Shown here piece after piece: positions 9,224-17,400 of a stretch of 64,000 bases of DNA. The first letter of the stretch is position 1, and each line of letters begins with the position of its first letter. The translations under genes were made by a program, and so were the position numbers. The notes under the pieces are model-generated. The model worked only from the letters and a program-made list of their open reading frames with translations. It was not told where the DNA came from and searched no databases. Source of the stretch: Amorphoplanes digitatis (lineage in GTDB: Bacteria > Actinomycetota > Actinomycetes > Mycobacteriales > Micromonosporaceae); assembly GCF_014205335.1 (NCBI RefSeq), contig NZ_JACHNH010000001.1, positions 6,690,501 to 6,754,500 on the forward strand. Reading direction: 5' to 3'.

Positions 9224-9982
9224 ATGAGCGAGGTTGGCGCGCTGCTGCGGCGCTGGCGTGGCGACCGGCGGCTGAGCCAGCTCGCCCTAGCCGGCCAGGC
9301 CGGTGTGTCCGCGCGGCACCTGTCCTTCGTGGAGACCGGCCGCTCCCGGCCGACGCGGGAGATGATCCTGCGGTTGGCCGAGGAGCTGGCCGTACCGTTG
9401 CGGGCCCGGAACGCGCTGCTGCTGGCCGGCGGCTACGCGCCGGCCTATCCCGAGGGTGACCTCGGCGGCCCGGGCCTGGCCGCCGTGCTGACGTCGCTGC
9501 GCGCGGTGCTGTCCGGGCACGAGCCCTGCCCGGCGGTGCTCGTCGACCGGCACTGGACCATGATCGACGGCAACGCGGCGATCGCCCTGCTGACCGCCGG
9601 GGCGGCCCCCGAGCTGCTGGAGCCGCCCGTGAACGTGCTGCGGCTCTCGCTGCACCCGGACGGGATGGCGCCACGGATCCTGAACCTGGCGCAGTGGCGC
9701 GCACACGTGCTGCACCGGCTGGACCGGCAGGCGCAGACCACCGGCGACCCGGTGCTGCGGTCGCTGCACGACGAGCTGCTGGCCCTGCCCGGCGGCCTGG
9801 CCGCCGCGGAGCCCGACGGCCTGGCCGTGCCGCTGCGCTTCGCGGCGGCCGACCGTGAGCTGTCGTTCTTCAGCTTCACCTCGATGTTCGGCACCCCGCT
9901 CGACGTCACCCTCGCCGAACTCGCCGTCGAGTCGTTCCTGCCGGCCGACCCGGAGACGGCGGAGTTCCTGCGCGCCCGATGA
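9224..9982 (+). CDS. XRE regulator with MmyB-like ligand-binding domain
   Basis: 252 residues. N-terminal XRE helix-turn-helix (about 4-60: LLRRWRGDRRLSQLALA, VSARHLSFVETGRSRP) followed by the MmyB-like domain (about 95-250) with DRHWTMIDGNAAI and VNVLRLSLHPDGMAPR. This class in Actinobacteria controls adjacent oxidoreductase genes, often SDRs; the domain is thought to bind small hydrophobic ligands. Here the neighbours are SnoaL-like (divergent) and an SDR downstream. Start: the ATG at 9224 is exactly 6 nt after TACGAT (9212-9217), so the mRNA is probably leaderless. Confidence 0.85.
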   Translation: MSEVGALLRRWRGDRRLSQLALAGQAGVSARHLSFVETGRSRPTREMILRLAEELAVPLRARNALLLAGGYAPAYPEGDLGGPGLAAVLTSLRAVLSGHEPCPAVLVDRHWTMIDGNAAIALLTAGAAPELLEPPVNVLRLSLHPDGMAPRILNLAQWRAHVLHRLDRQAQTTGDPVLRSLHDELLALPGGLAAAEPDGLAVPLRFAAADRELSFFSFTSMFGTPLDVTLAELAVESFLPADPETAEFLRAR

Positions 9983-10015
9983 CGGCCCGGCCGCCGGGGT
10001 GGCAGTATCGGCGTC

Positions 10016-10771
10016 ATGGATCTCGGGCTCGCCGATCGCGTCTACGTCCTCACCGGAGCCTCGAAGGGCCTCGGCTTCGCCACCGCGCGATCGCTGGTCG
10101 CCGACGGCGCCAAGGTCGTCATCTCCTCCCGCTCGGCGGAGAGCGTCGAGGCCGCCGTCGCCGAGCTGGGCGACGGCGCCGCCGGGGTTGCCGCGGACCT
10201 CACCGATCCCGCGACGCCGGAGCTCCTGGTCCGCACCGCGCGGGCCCGCTTCGGGCGCCTGGACGGCGCCCTCGTCTCGGTGGGTGGCCCGGACCGCGGC
10301 ACGGCCGCGCAGCTCACCGACGACCAGTGGCGCGGCGCGTTCGAGACGGTCTTCCTCGGATCGGTACGCGCGATGCGCACGTTCGCGGCCGAGCTGGGCG
10401 AGGGCGGCGCGATCGCGGTGGTGCTGTCCACCTCTACGCGGACCCCGATCCCCGGCCTGGGCCTGTCCAACGGGCTGCGCCCCGGTCTGGCCGGCGTCGC
10501 GAAGGACATGGCGGACGAGTTCGGCCCCCGCGGCGTACGGGTGGTCAGCCTGCTGCCCGGGCGGGTGATGACCGACCGCAACCGCGAGCTCTTCGAGGCC
10601 ACCGGGGACGCCGACGCCGCGGCGGCCGAGGCGGCCGCGTCCATTCCCCTCGGGCGACTCGGCGCGCCGGAGGAGTTCGGACGGGTGGCGGCGTTCGTGC
10701 TGTCGCCGGCGGCCGGCTACCTGACCGGCCTGACCGTGCCCGTCGACGGCGGCGCGCTCCGGACGCTGTAG
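10016..10771 (+). CDS. SDR family protein with atypical active site
   Basis: 251 residues. The Rossmann start LTGASKGLG is intact and the C-terminus GLTVPVDGGA is normal. However the YxxxK catalytic pair is not present at the expected place: after the Ser in VLSTSTR the region reads GLGLSNGLRPGLAG, with Asn/Arg where Tyr/Lys are expected. This arrangement recurs in a subgroup of actinobacterial SDRs, so it is probably a real variant with altered chemistry rather than damage. It follows the XRE gene by 33 nt and could be its regulatory target. The ATG is preceded by CAGTAT 7 nt upstream. Confidence 0.8.
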   Translation: MDLGLADRVYVLTGASKGLGFATARSLVADGAKVVISSRSAESVEAAVAELGDGAAGVAADLTDPATPELLVRTARARFGRLDGALVSVGGPDRGTAAQLTDDQWRGAFETVFLGSVRAMRTFAAELGEGGAIAVVLSTSTRTPIPGLGLSNGLRPGLAGVAKDMADEFGPRGVRVVSLLPGRVMTDRNRELFEATGDADAAAAEAAASIPLGRLGAPEEFGRVAAFVLSPAAGYLTGLTVPVDGGALRTL

Positions 10772-10778
10772 CCCGCCG

Positions 10779-11336
10779 ATGCCGTCCGTTCCGCACCGGC
10801 CGACCCCCGCCGAGGTCGCGGCCGCCGCCGACCGCACCATTCCGGATCTGGTCGGCCCGGACCTGCGGGTCCTCTTCTCCGGCATCAACCCGAGCCTGTA
10901 CTCGGCGGCGACCGGTCACCACTTCGCCCGCCCGGGAAACCGGTTCTGGCCGGCGCTGCACCGCTCCGGGTTCACCCGGCGGCTCCTGCACCCGTCCGAG
11001 CAGTGGTCGCTGCCGTCCGAGGGCCTGGGCATCACGAACGTGGTCGCCCGCGCGACGGCCCGGGCGGACGAGCTGTCCCCCGCGGAGCTGGTCGAGGGCG
11101 GCCTGCTGCTGGCGGACCTGGTGGCCCGGTGGCGGCCGCGCTACCTGGCGGTGCTGGGCGTGACCGCGTACCGGGCGGCGTTCGCCCGGCCGAAGGCGCG
11201 GATGGGACCACAGGACGAGTCGATCGCCGGCGTCCCGGTCTGGGTGCTGCCGAACCCGAGCGGCCTGAACGCTCGGTGGACTACACCCCGGCTTGCCGAT
11301 GCGTTTCGCGATCTACGAGAGACCACGGACGAGTAG
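10779..11336 (+). CDS. mug: Mismatch-specific DNA glycosylase Mug/TDG
   Basis: 185 residues. Removes uracil or modified bases from G:U and G:T mispairs in base excision repair. Family motifs: the catalytic-water motif GINPSLYSA (Asn in GINP), AVLGVTAYRAAF, and the DNA-intercalating NPSGLNARW segment. The length and both motifs match E. coli Mug and the glycosylase domain of TDG. ATG 8 nt after the SDR stop, so probably co-transcribed. A GTG-started small membrane protein follows with its own promoter. Confidence 0.9.
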   Translation: MPSVPHRPTPAEVAAAADRTIPDLVGPDLRVLFSGINPSLYSAATGHHFARPGNRFWPALHRSGFTRRLLHPSEQWSLPSEGLGITNVVARATARADELSPAELVEGGLLLADLVARWRPRYLAVLGVTAYRAAFARPKARMGPQDESIAGVPVWVLPNPSGLNARWTTPRLADAFRDLRETTDE

Positions 11337-11398
11337 GACTTCGTCGAGCTCACCACAGTCCTTCGAGTCGATATGACAGGGCTCCCTACAGTGGTCCC

Positions 11399-11707
11399 GT
11401 GCAACCTCACCTACCCCGCGCACCGCAGCCATCGTTCCTCCAGCAGGAGATCGGCGGTGTCCCAATCTGGGTCCATCTCCTAGCCGGCTTCGCGACTTGC
11501 GGGATATATCTTGTTTTCCTGCCTTTCGCTCTCGTCCACAGCGCGATCGAACGCCGGATCGACCGGGCCGTGGACCGCGTGGTCGAACCGGTGCTGGACC
11601 GAGTAGTCAAGGTGGCACTGGCGATCGTGGCCGTGCCGGCCCGCCTGGTCTATCGGCTCGGGCGGCTGATCTACAACCGCATCACCGCGCGGGCGAATAG
11701 GTCCTGA
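11399..11707 (+). CDS. Small membrane protein, hypothetical
   Basis: 102 residues. The N-terminus has GGVPIWVHLLAGFATCGIYL, starting a membrane segment at about 22-45; then an amphipathic region IERRIDRAVDRVV and a second hydrophobic stretch VVKVALAIVAVPARLVYRL (about 70-88), basic C-terminus. No known family recognised. The GTG at 11399 is preceded by TACAGT (11387-11392) with 6 nt between, which supports both the start and a leaderless transcript independent of mug. Confidence 0.65.
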   Translation: MQPHLPRAPQPSFLQQEIGGVPIWVHLLAGFATCGIYLVFLPFALVHSAIERRIDRAVDRVVEPVLDRVVKVALAIVAVPARLVYRLGRLIYNRITARANRS

Positions 11708-11871
11708 AACCGGCTTTCTGTCAGGAATCTCGCGAGTCGCACTTGTCGGCGGTGCGCAGCGGCTATGCCAAGGAGAACAGGTTCACGTATCGACCCCATT
11801 GGGACTACCCGACTGGCCTGACGGCGACAAGAGCGCCTGAGGTAATCCACGTCGAGCGGCCTGAACGCGCA

Positions 11872-12564
11872 CTACACGGTCGACGGCCTGGCTTCGGCGT
11901 TCGCCGACTTGCGGCGCACCATCTCGGTGATCCAGACGGGCGCGAACGGGGAGGTGCAGTTCGGCGGCGTCGGGTAGTCCTTGAGCACCTCGAGGCGCTC
12001 GCCGATGTCGAGCGCGCGGGCCCGGTACCCGGGGTGCTCGATCCCGATCTGCGCCAGGCAGTGGTTCATCGCCCATTGCAGGCGCTCCGGTGCGTCGCGC
12101 ATCCGCGCCTCGATGACGTCGAGCAGGCCCGCGAGGTCGAGCCCCTCGGGCTTCTTCGCCACGCGCTCGGTGGTCAGCGCCCAGCCGGCGCTCGCGACCA
12201 CCGGATCCGGGTCGGCGAACCAGGCCACCCGCAGCTCCTCGGCGTGCGGGTTCTTCTTCACCACGTAGTTCACGAGCCAGTCGTGCACCTTGGGGGTGCG
12301 CGACTCGCGCAGCATGCCGTCCAGCTCGTCGCGCCCGAACGCCCGGGGCCGGCAGATCAGCATCGCGAGCAGCCTCGCCGCGGTGTCGCCGGTCGCCCAG
12401 AGCTCCACCGCGAGGTCCTGGCGCGTCTTGAGCTCCTTCGCGAGCGCGCGCAGCTTGCCGAGGTTCACGCCGTGATCGTCGCCGTGCTTCTCGTTCACCG
12501 CGCGCGCCTTCGGGTCCTCCAGCGCGGCGAGCTCGGCCATCACCTCGGCGACGGTCCCGGTCAT
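11872..12564 (-). CDS. AlkD-like DNA alkylation repair protein
   Basis: 230 residues, all-helical HEAT-like repeat protein of the COG4912 type. Recognisable segments are GDDHGVNLGKLRALAKELK, WATGDTAARLLAMLI and KVHDWLVNYVVKKNP. AlkD excises bulky N3/N7-alkyl purines without base flipping. The catalytic Trp/Asp pair of AlkD cannot be placed with certainty here, and this sub-branch with an APFAPVWI-like C-terminus (SPFAPVWITEMV) may have another role. ATGA overlap with the upstream cap-domain gene on the same strand. A second AlkD-like gene lies at 27929-28612; the two are not close copies. Confidence 0.72.
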   Translation of the reverse strand: MTGTVAEVMAELAALEDPKARAVNEKHGDDHGVNLGKLRALAKELKTRQDLAVELWATGDTAARLLAMLICRPRAFGRDELDGMLRESRTPKVHDWLVNYVVKKNPHAEELRVAWFADPDPVVASAGWALTTERVAKKPEGLDLAGLLDVIEARMRDAPERLQWAMNHCLAQIGIEHPGYRARALDIGERLEVLKDYPTPPNCTSPFAPVWITEMVRRKSANAEARPSTV

Positions 12565-13118
12565 TCGGCGTACGCCAGCAGCGTCGGGGCCGTCCGGCCG
12601 TCCCAGGTCCCGGTCAACGTGGCACCGGCCGCCGTGGCGTCGTCGCCGAGGCGGCGGACCACCGTCGCCGCGCGGCCCTCGGGAACGGCGCCGCTGCCGG
12701 TGATCGCCATGGAGGGCGCCCGCAGCTCCAGCTCCCCGTCGACCTCGATGAACTCCTCGGCCTGCGGCTCGCCGGCGAAGGCGCCCGCCAGGGCCGCGAG
12801 ATAGACCGGGTCACCGAGCGCGTCGTAGACCCAGCGCCGGCCGAGCACGCTGTGCTCCATCGTGCCGACCAGCCAGTCGCCGCCGTCGTCGAGGGGCGCG
12901 CCCCGGTAGGTCAGCGGAACCTGGTGGATCGGCCCGTCACCGAACCGGACGAGCAGCGTCTCGATGCCGACCTCACCCGCCGGGTCATCGAAGCGGTACG
13001 CGGCGACGCGCTCGATCGCCGCCGTCGCCGGACCCTCGAACCAGGGACGGCCGGGCAGCCAGGCCGCGACGAGTTCAAGCTTGGACGGCTTCAGTTCAGC
13101 GCGATACAGCAGAGCCAT
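12561..13118 (-). CDS. Maltokinase N-terminal cap-like domain protein
   Basis: 185 residues. Resembles the stand-alone form of the N-terminal cap of mycobacterial maltokinase: LELVAAWLPGRPWF, AAYRFDDPAGEVGIETLLVR, LTYRGAPL, GTMEHSVLGRRWVYDA and DPVYLAALA. There is no kinase lobe, so it is not a maltokinase by itself; the function of solitary cap proteins is not known. Start: the ATG at 13118 has TATGAT (13125-13130, minus strand) exactly 6 nt upstream, suggesting its own leaderless promoter. The same frame is nevertheless open upstream through the TPR repeats, so a TPR-cap fusion product is possible. Confidence 0.75.
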   Translation of the reverse strand: MALLYRAELKPSKLELVAAWLPGRPWFEGPATAAIERVAAYRFDDPAGEVGIETLLVRFGDGPIHQVPLTYRGAPLDDGGDWLVGTMEHSVLGRRWVYDALGDPVYLAALAGAFAGEPQAEEFIEVDGELELRAPSMAITGSGAVPEGRAATVVRRLGDDATAAGATLTGTWDGRTAPTLLAYAE

Positions 13119-14042
13119 GCGCGGATCATAGTGAACGCTTTCGGCCGTGCGGCGTGGTCGGTCGGAGCCCGCGTCGGCCTGCCGCCGGGCGAGGCTGCCG
13201 CGACAGGTCCGGGTGTCGGGGTGGTCGGGGCCGAAGACCCGCAGGCAGTCGGCCAGTAACAGCTCCAGCGCGGCCACGGCGCCGACGGCATCCCCCGCGT
13301 CGCCCCGCAACCCGGCGAGGTTGTGGCGGGCGCTCAGGGTGTCGGGGTGGTCGGGGCCGAGGACCCGCACATAGTCGGCGAGCAACAGCTCGAACGCGGC
13401 GACGGCGCCGGCCTCGCCCCGCCGCCGGGCGAGGTTGCCGCGGGTGAGCAGGGTGTCGGGGTGGTCCGCGCCGAGGACCCGCACGTAGTCGGGGAGCAGC
13501 AGCTCGAACGCGTCCGCGGCACCGGCGGCATCGCCCGCCTCACCCCGCCAGAAGGCGATGTTGTGACGGGCGTTCAGGGTGTCGGGGTCGTCGGAGCCGA
13601 GGAGCCGCAACCGGTCGGTGAGCACCTGCTCGAACGCGTCCGCGGCGCCGGCCGGGTCCCCGGCCGCGGCCCGCCAGAAGGCGAGGTTGTGGCGGGCGGC
13701 CAGGGTTTCGGGCCGGTCGGGGCCGAGGACCCGCAGACAGTCGGCGAGCAGGTGCTCGAACGCGGTCGCCGCGCCGCCGACGTCCCCGGCCTGGCCCTGT
13801 CCGTTTGCGAGGTGCAGGCGGCAGGTCAGGGTGTCGCGGTGGTCGGGGCCGAGCACCGCGATGCTGGTGGCGCACAGCCGCTGGTAGTGGTCGCGGGCGG
13901 CGGCGACCAGCTCCTCATCGGCCGGCCGGGCCTGCCGTCCGGCCGCCGGCGGGGGCACCACACCCACCCGCAGCGGCCACGCCACCGGGGAACGCCCGCC
14001 GACGGTGACCGGGCCGTGGAAGATCCCGGCCGCCCCGTACAC
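13119..14042 (-). CDS. TPR repeat protein, no stop codon before the cap domain gene
   Basis: At least five tandem 42-residue TPR_12-type units in the minus frame, each with a core such as LGPDHPDTLSARHNLA. One unit (about 13380-13490) is 38 residues, having lost AGDA-like residues. A sixth unit is cut short and turns into unrelated sequence (DRPRRTAESVHYDPR) that continues in frame into the cap protein start at 13118. No stop lies between. The best in-frame start is the GTG at 14042 (VYGAAGIFHGPVTV). Upstream is the ORF 14093-14491 in another frame. Such repeats usually mediate protein contacts in signalling or conflict proteins. Either a fusion or a decayed 3' end; the coordinates of both ends are uncertain. 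Confidence 0.5.
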
Positions 14043-14092
14043 GTCCCGGGCGGCCGGCTCGGGCGCGGTGGTCGCGCCGGCAGTCGTCGCCG

Positions 14093-14491
14093 CTACCCGG
14101 CTGCCGGCGGGATCGGGGGGAGCTGCGTACGCCGATCGAAGATCACCGTGTCGTGGAACTCGCCGATCGCGCCCTCGTTGGTGTCCACCGTGACGGCGAA
14201 CCGGGCCGCCCGGTCCGGTGCGGCCGCGGCCAGCAGCTCCCGGGCCGCGGCCAGGATCTGCTCGTCCTCGGCGGCGCCGGAGTCCACCAGGTCCGGTCCG
14301 ATGCGGGCCCGCCACACACCCGGTTCGGTCTCGTCGGCGTCCAGCGCGCGCCGGGCGTCCTGCCGGCCGGTGAACCGGCGCCAGATCAGCGCCTTCAACA
14401 GCCGATAGCCGTCGCCGACCGCCTCACCGGCGGAACCCGACACCCCCGCGCTCGCCCCGGCCGCCAACGCGGCCACGATCACGTCCATCAT
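14093..14491 (-). CDS. Small N-terminal-domain protein upstream of TPR gene
   Basis: 132 residues. A hydrophobic small-residue start (MMDVIVAALAAGASAGVSG) then a helical region with VGDGYRLLKALIWRRF and an acidic stretch ending ATRELLAAA-like helices (EQILAAARELLAAA). This pattern is typical of the N-terminal module that precedes repeat domains in large actinobacterial TPR or effector-associated proteins, where it is usually in the same polypeptide. Here it ends at 14093 and the TPR frame is shifted by one, so the pair may be a split gene or two coupled genes. No function can be assigned. Confidence 0.55.
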   Translation of the reverse strand: MMDVIVAALAAGASAGVSGSAGEAVGDGYRLLKALIWRRFTGRQDARRALDADETEPGVWRARIGPDLVDSGAAEDEQILAAARELLAAAAPDRAARFAVTVDTNEGAIGEFHDTVIFDRRTQLPPIPPAAG

Positions 14492-14663
14492 CGTCGTTTA
14501 CCTCACCGCGGCCCCGCTCCCCCGTTGCGATCACCGCATGTCAATGACCGTGACACCAGGAGTGCCGAGAGTATCGGCGCATGCCGCACCGCCGACTCCC
14601 CGGCGGTGCGGCGTTCTGCCGCCCGGCCGGACATTCACCCGCACGAGGCCTTATTATCGCCAG

Positions 14664-15023
14664 ATGGCGATGACAACGGAGACTCACGATCCCGGATGCA
14701 GGCCCGGCCTGTCGCCGGCGGCGGCGTTGTTCCGCAGCCTTGGCGACGAGACGCGGCTGACGATCGTGCGGGAGCTGGCGCTGGGCGAGCGCCGGATCGT
14801 TGACCTGACGCGGACGCTCGGGCTGGCGCAGTCGACGGTGTCGGCGCACGTGGCCTGCCTGCGCGACTGCGGCCTGGTCGAGGGCCGGGCGGTCGGGCGG
14901 CAGATGTTCTACCGGCTGGCGCAGCCGCGGTTGCTCACCCTGCTGGGCGCCGCGGAGGAGCTGCTGACCGCGACGGGCAACGCCGTCGACCTGTGCCCCG
15001 TGTACGGGCACGGCGCCTCGTGA
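14664..15023 (+). CDS. ArsR/SmtB metal sensor, CmtR-like
   Basis: 119 residues, winged-helix repressor. HTH region RIVDLTRTLGLAQSTVSAH. The recognition helix is followed by ACLRDCGLV, giving a Cys-x3-Cys pair at the position of Cys57 and Cys61 of mycobacterial CmtR, and a C-terminal Cys in AVDLCPVYGHG corresponds to Cys102. CmtR senses Cd(II)/Pb(II) through these three thiolates, so the same metals are likely ligands (inference). The ATG at 14664 is 6 nt after TATTAT (14652-14657), implying a leaderless transcript. The stop overlaps the transporter start. A rearranged fragment of this gene is found at 17133-17205. Confidence 0.85.
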   Translation: MAMTTETHDPGCRPGLSPAAALFRSLGDETRLTIVRELALGERRIVDLTRTLGLAQSTVSAHVACLRDCGLVEGRAVGRQMFYRLAQPRLLTLLGAAEELLTATGNAVDLCPVYGHGAS

Positions 15024-15664
15024 GCCGGCCGACCTGGATGGCCGCCACGACCATGAGCGCCGACCGGCGCCTGACGCTGAACCGGCGCAGCCTGCGCCTG
15101 GCGTACGCGACCGCCGGCTACAACCTGCTCGAAGGCGTCGTCGCGGTCACCGCGGGCGCCGCCGCGTCGTCGACCGCGCTGCTCGGCTTCGGCCTTGACT
15201 CCTTCGTCGAGGTCTCCAGCGCCCTCGTGGTGATCTGGCAGTTCCGGTCCCGCGTCCCCGAGGCCCGGGAACGGCTCGCGCTGCGCGGCATCGCCGTGTC
15301 GTTCCTCGCCCTGGCCGCCTGGATCTCCTTCGACGCCGTCACCGCGCTGGCCGGCGGGGAACGACCGGACGCCTCCCCGGCCGGCATCGCCATCGCCGCC
15401 GCGTCCGTGGTCGTCATGCCGCTGCTGGTCTACGCGAAACGGCGCACCGGCCGCGAACTCGGCTCGGCGACCGTCGTGGCCGACAGCATGCAGACGATGT
15501 TGTGCACCTACCTGTCGGCGATCGTGCTGGCCGGCCTGCTGCTGAACACAACCCTCGGCTGGTGGTGGGCGGACCCGGTCGCCGCACTGCTCATCGCCGC
15601 GATCGCCGTCCGCGAAGGCATAGCGGCGTGGCAGGGCGACCACTGCGACGACTGCACCCCATAG
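15020..15664 (+). CDS. CDF-like cation transporter paired with CmtR-type sensor
   Basis: 214 residues with about five or six membrane segments (for example LRLAYATAGYNLLEGVVAV, LLLNTTLGWWWADPVAALL). The metal-site Asp in GFGLDSFVEVSSALVV corresponds to the HxxxD/DxxxD region of cation diffusion facilitators, and a second Asp in WWADPVAAL. The C-terminus ends DHCDDCTP, a probable metal-binding tail. The large cytoplasmic domain of classic CDF proteins is missing. GTG start at 15020 overlaps the sensor stop (GTGA), so sensor and efflux protein are coupled. Likely exports Cd, Pb or Zn (inference). Confidence 0.82.
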   Translation: MSRPTWMAATTMSADRRLTLNRRSLRLAYATAGYNLLEGVVAVTAGAAASSTALLGFGLDSFVEVSSALVVIWQFRSRVPEARERLALRGIAVSFLALAAWISFDAVTALAGGERPDASPAGIAIAAASVVVMPLLVYAKRRTGRELGSATVVADSMQTMLCTYLSAIVLAGLLLNTTLGWWWADPVAALLIAAIAVREGIAAWQGDHCDDCTP

Positions 15665-15730
15665 ACCATCCCCACCACCACAACGCCGCGCCACGGCAGC
15701 ACCTGGACAGCGACGGCTGCGGAGTCGGGT

Positions 15731-16596
15731 TCAGCGGTGTCGCTGGTCGTTGTAGGCGAGCGCCGACGACAGCTCCCGGTGCGCGCCGGCCTGCTCCAGC
15801 AAGGCCTTCGCCTTCATCTCCAGGGCGCCGACCGCGTCGGCGCCGACCGCGTCGGCGCCGGCCGCCCAGCGCGCCGGCGGTTCGGCCGAGTTGACGAGCT
15901 GTACGAGCGCGGCCGCGAGCTTGGCCGGTCGCCACCTTGCAAGCCGCTCACGCCGCTCCACGCGGTGACGGTCTGCTCGGCGCGCTCGGCGTAGTCCTCG
16001 ATGCTCGCCTCGGCGTAACTGGTCGACTCCGGGGTGAGCAGGTCGGTGCGGAAGAAGCCCGGCTCGACGATCATCGTCCGGATCCCGTACGGCGCGACCT
16101 CCGGCGCCAGGGACTCCATCCAGCCTTCCAGGCCGAACTTCGCCGCCGCGTACGCCGAGGTGAACTCCGCACCCAGGAAGCCGGCGACCGAGGAGATCGA
16201 CACGACCAGCCCGGAGCGCTGAGCACGCATCACCGGCAGCGCGGCCCGGGTGACGTTCAGCGGGCCGAACAGGTTCGTCTCCACCTGCGGCCGGAAGGCC
16301 TCGGGGGCGATCTCCTCGAAGAACCCGGCGATGAAGTTGCCCGCGTTGTTGACAAGCACATCGATACGGCCGAGCCGGTCGACCGCCGCCCGCACCGCGG
16401 CCTGCGCGCTGTCCGCATCGGTCACGTCGAGCCGCACGGTCAGCAGATCGTCGGCGTTGCCGACCGCCTTCTCGACCTGCTCCGGATCGCGGCCGGTCGC
16501 GACCACCGCGTACCCGGCGGCCAGGGCGGCTTTCGCGATGTCCACTCCCATGCCCCGGCTCGCACCGGTCACGAGGAGAACCTTCTTCTCAGCCAT
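15731..16596 (-). pseudogene. SDR oxidoreductase with a one-base frameshift
   Basis: Residues 1-223 read as a normal SDR: VTGASRGMG, VLVNNAGNF, SISSVAGF, YAAAKFGLEG, MIVEPGFFRTDL, then SIEDYAERAEQTV. At about 15928-15930 the frame breaks: the expected C-terminus (PAKLAAALVQL, FAGADAVG-like ADAVGALEMKAKALL, AHRELSSALAY) is found in the next frame and ends at 15731. One C missing from GACCGGCC would account for it. The C-terminal part also has a 15-nt tandem duplication (15826-15855) giving ADAVGADAVGA. ATG at 16596 with AAGGA 10 nt upstream. Either a recent mutation or a sequencing error; the remainder of the gene is undamaged. Confidence 0.7.
15826..15855. repeat. 15-nt tandem duplication inside the SDR gene
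   Basis: The unit CGCCGACCGCGTCGG occurs twice in direct succession (15826-15840 and 15841-15855). It inserts five residues in frame, so it does not itself break the gene. Confidence 0.85.
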
Positions 16597-16869
16597 GCCG
16601 CTCACGTCCTTGTCGGGGTCCAGGCCGGCGGTGACGTCATCCAGGGAACCGCCTTTGCCGGGCGCGAAGAAGACGCTGCTGGAAGGTGTACTGACGAGAA
16701 GTCCAGCCCGGTGTAGGCGGTCGCTAGGCCGTATCCCGGCGCTCCCGGCCGCCCGACGTAGGCGAGCATCACCGGCTCGCCTGATTCCGGCCGCGCCCGG
16801 CAGGGGCTGATGTCGAAGCCGGACTCGCCGCGCAGGTGATGGCGATGGTCCAGGTCGCCGCCTCCACCA

Positions 16870-17024
16870 GGCCGCCCATCGACGAGGTCGGCGGGTGCCC
16901 GCCCGAAGACGAACACCAGGACCGCGAGGCCCACCAGGCCCCAGAGGCCGAGACCGATGCCGCCCATGCGTACACCGAGAAGGATCGCGACGATCCCCTG
17001 CGCGACGATCAACGCAGCATCCAC
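16870..17024 (-). pseudogene. N-terminal remnant of a DcuA/DcuC-like transporter
   Basis: The minus frame from a GTG at 17024 gives two membrane-like stretches: ALIVAQGIVAILLGVRMGG and GIGLGLWGLVGLAVLVFVFG, then RAP. This is the characteristic N-terminus of anaerobic C4-dicarboxylate transporter family proteins. After about 50 residues the family sequence stops and the frame continues into unrelated residues, so only the first helices remain of a protein of about 440 residues. Assigned from remembered family pattern; could alternatively be a small membrane protein of its own. Confidence 0.4.
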
Positions 17025-17132
17025 TCGAACCTCCCAGCCCTCGCGGAACCAGACATCAACCCATGTCAGTCGACGAATCGTACGAACGCCGGACCGGGAG
17101 CCGGAACATCCGCGACGGGCGACCCGGTCCCC

Positions 17133-17345
17133 GGCCTGCGCGATTGCGGCCTGGTCGAGGGCCGGGCGGTCGGGCGGCAGATGTTCTACCGGCTGCCGCA
17201 GCATGCTCGGCTTCGGCCTGGACTCCTTCGTCGAGGTCTCCAGCGCCCTGGGGGTGATCTGGCAGTTCCGGTCCCGCGTGCCCGAAGCCAGGGAGCGGCC
17301 GGCATTGCGCGGCATCGCCGTGTCTTTCTTCGCCCTGGCCGCCCT
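17133..17345 (+). pseudogene. Rearranged remnant copy of the CmtR-like sensor and CDF transporter genes
   Basis: Nucleotides 17133-17205 nearly repeat 14857-14929 (sensor: CGGCCTGGTCGAGGGCCGGG and onward to the MFYRL codons). They are followed at once by 17206-17345, which nearly repeats 15180-15320 (transporter: GLDSFVEVSSAL and QFRSRVPEAR codons). About 245 nt between the two segments in the intact pair are absent. Scattered substitutions show it is an old copy. Frames are broken and there is no start, so it is not expected to be expressed. The intact pair is 2.3 kb upstream in the same orientation. Confidence 0.88.
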
Positions 17346-17400
17346 CCGGCGGAGACGGTCACAGATCAAGATCGTCGATGTAGGAAGTCCTCGGATCACG

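Noticed and set aside
13119..14315. TPR frame start at the ATG 14315
   Set aside because: The first 90 codons from 14315 are the shadow of ORF 14093-14491 and are Arg/Gly-rich without family character.
15020..15664. Cd/Zn P-type ATPase or MFS instead of CDF
   Set aside because: Too short, no ATPase motifs, and the Asp pair in membrane segments fits CDF-like carriers better.
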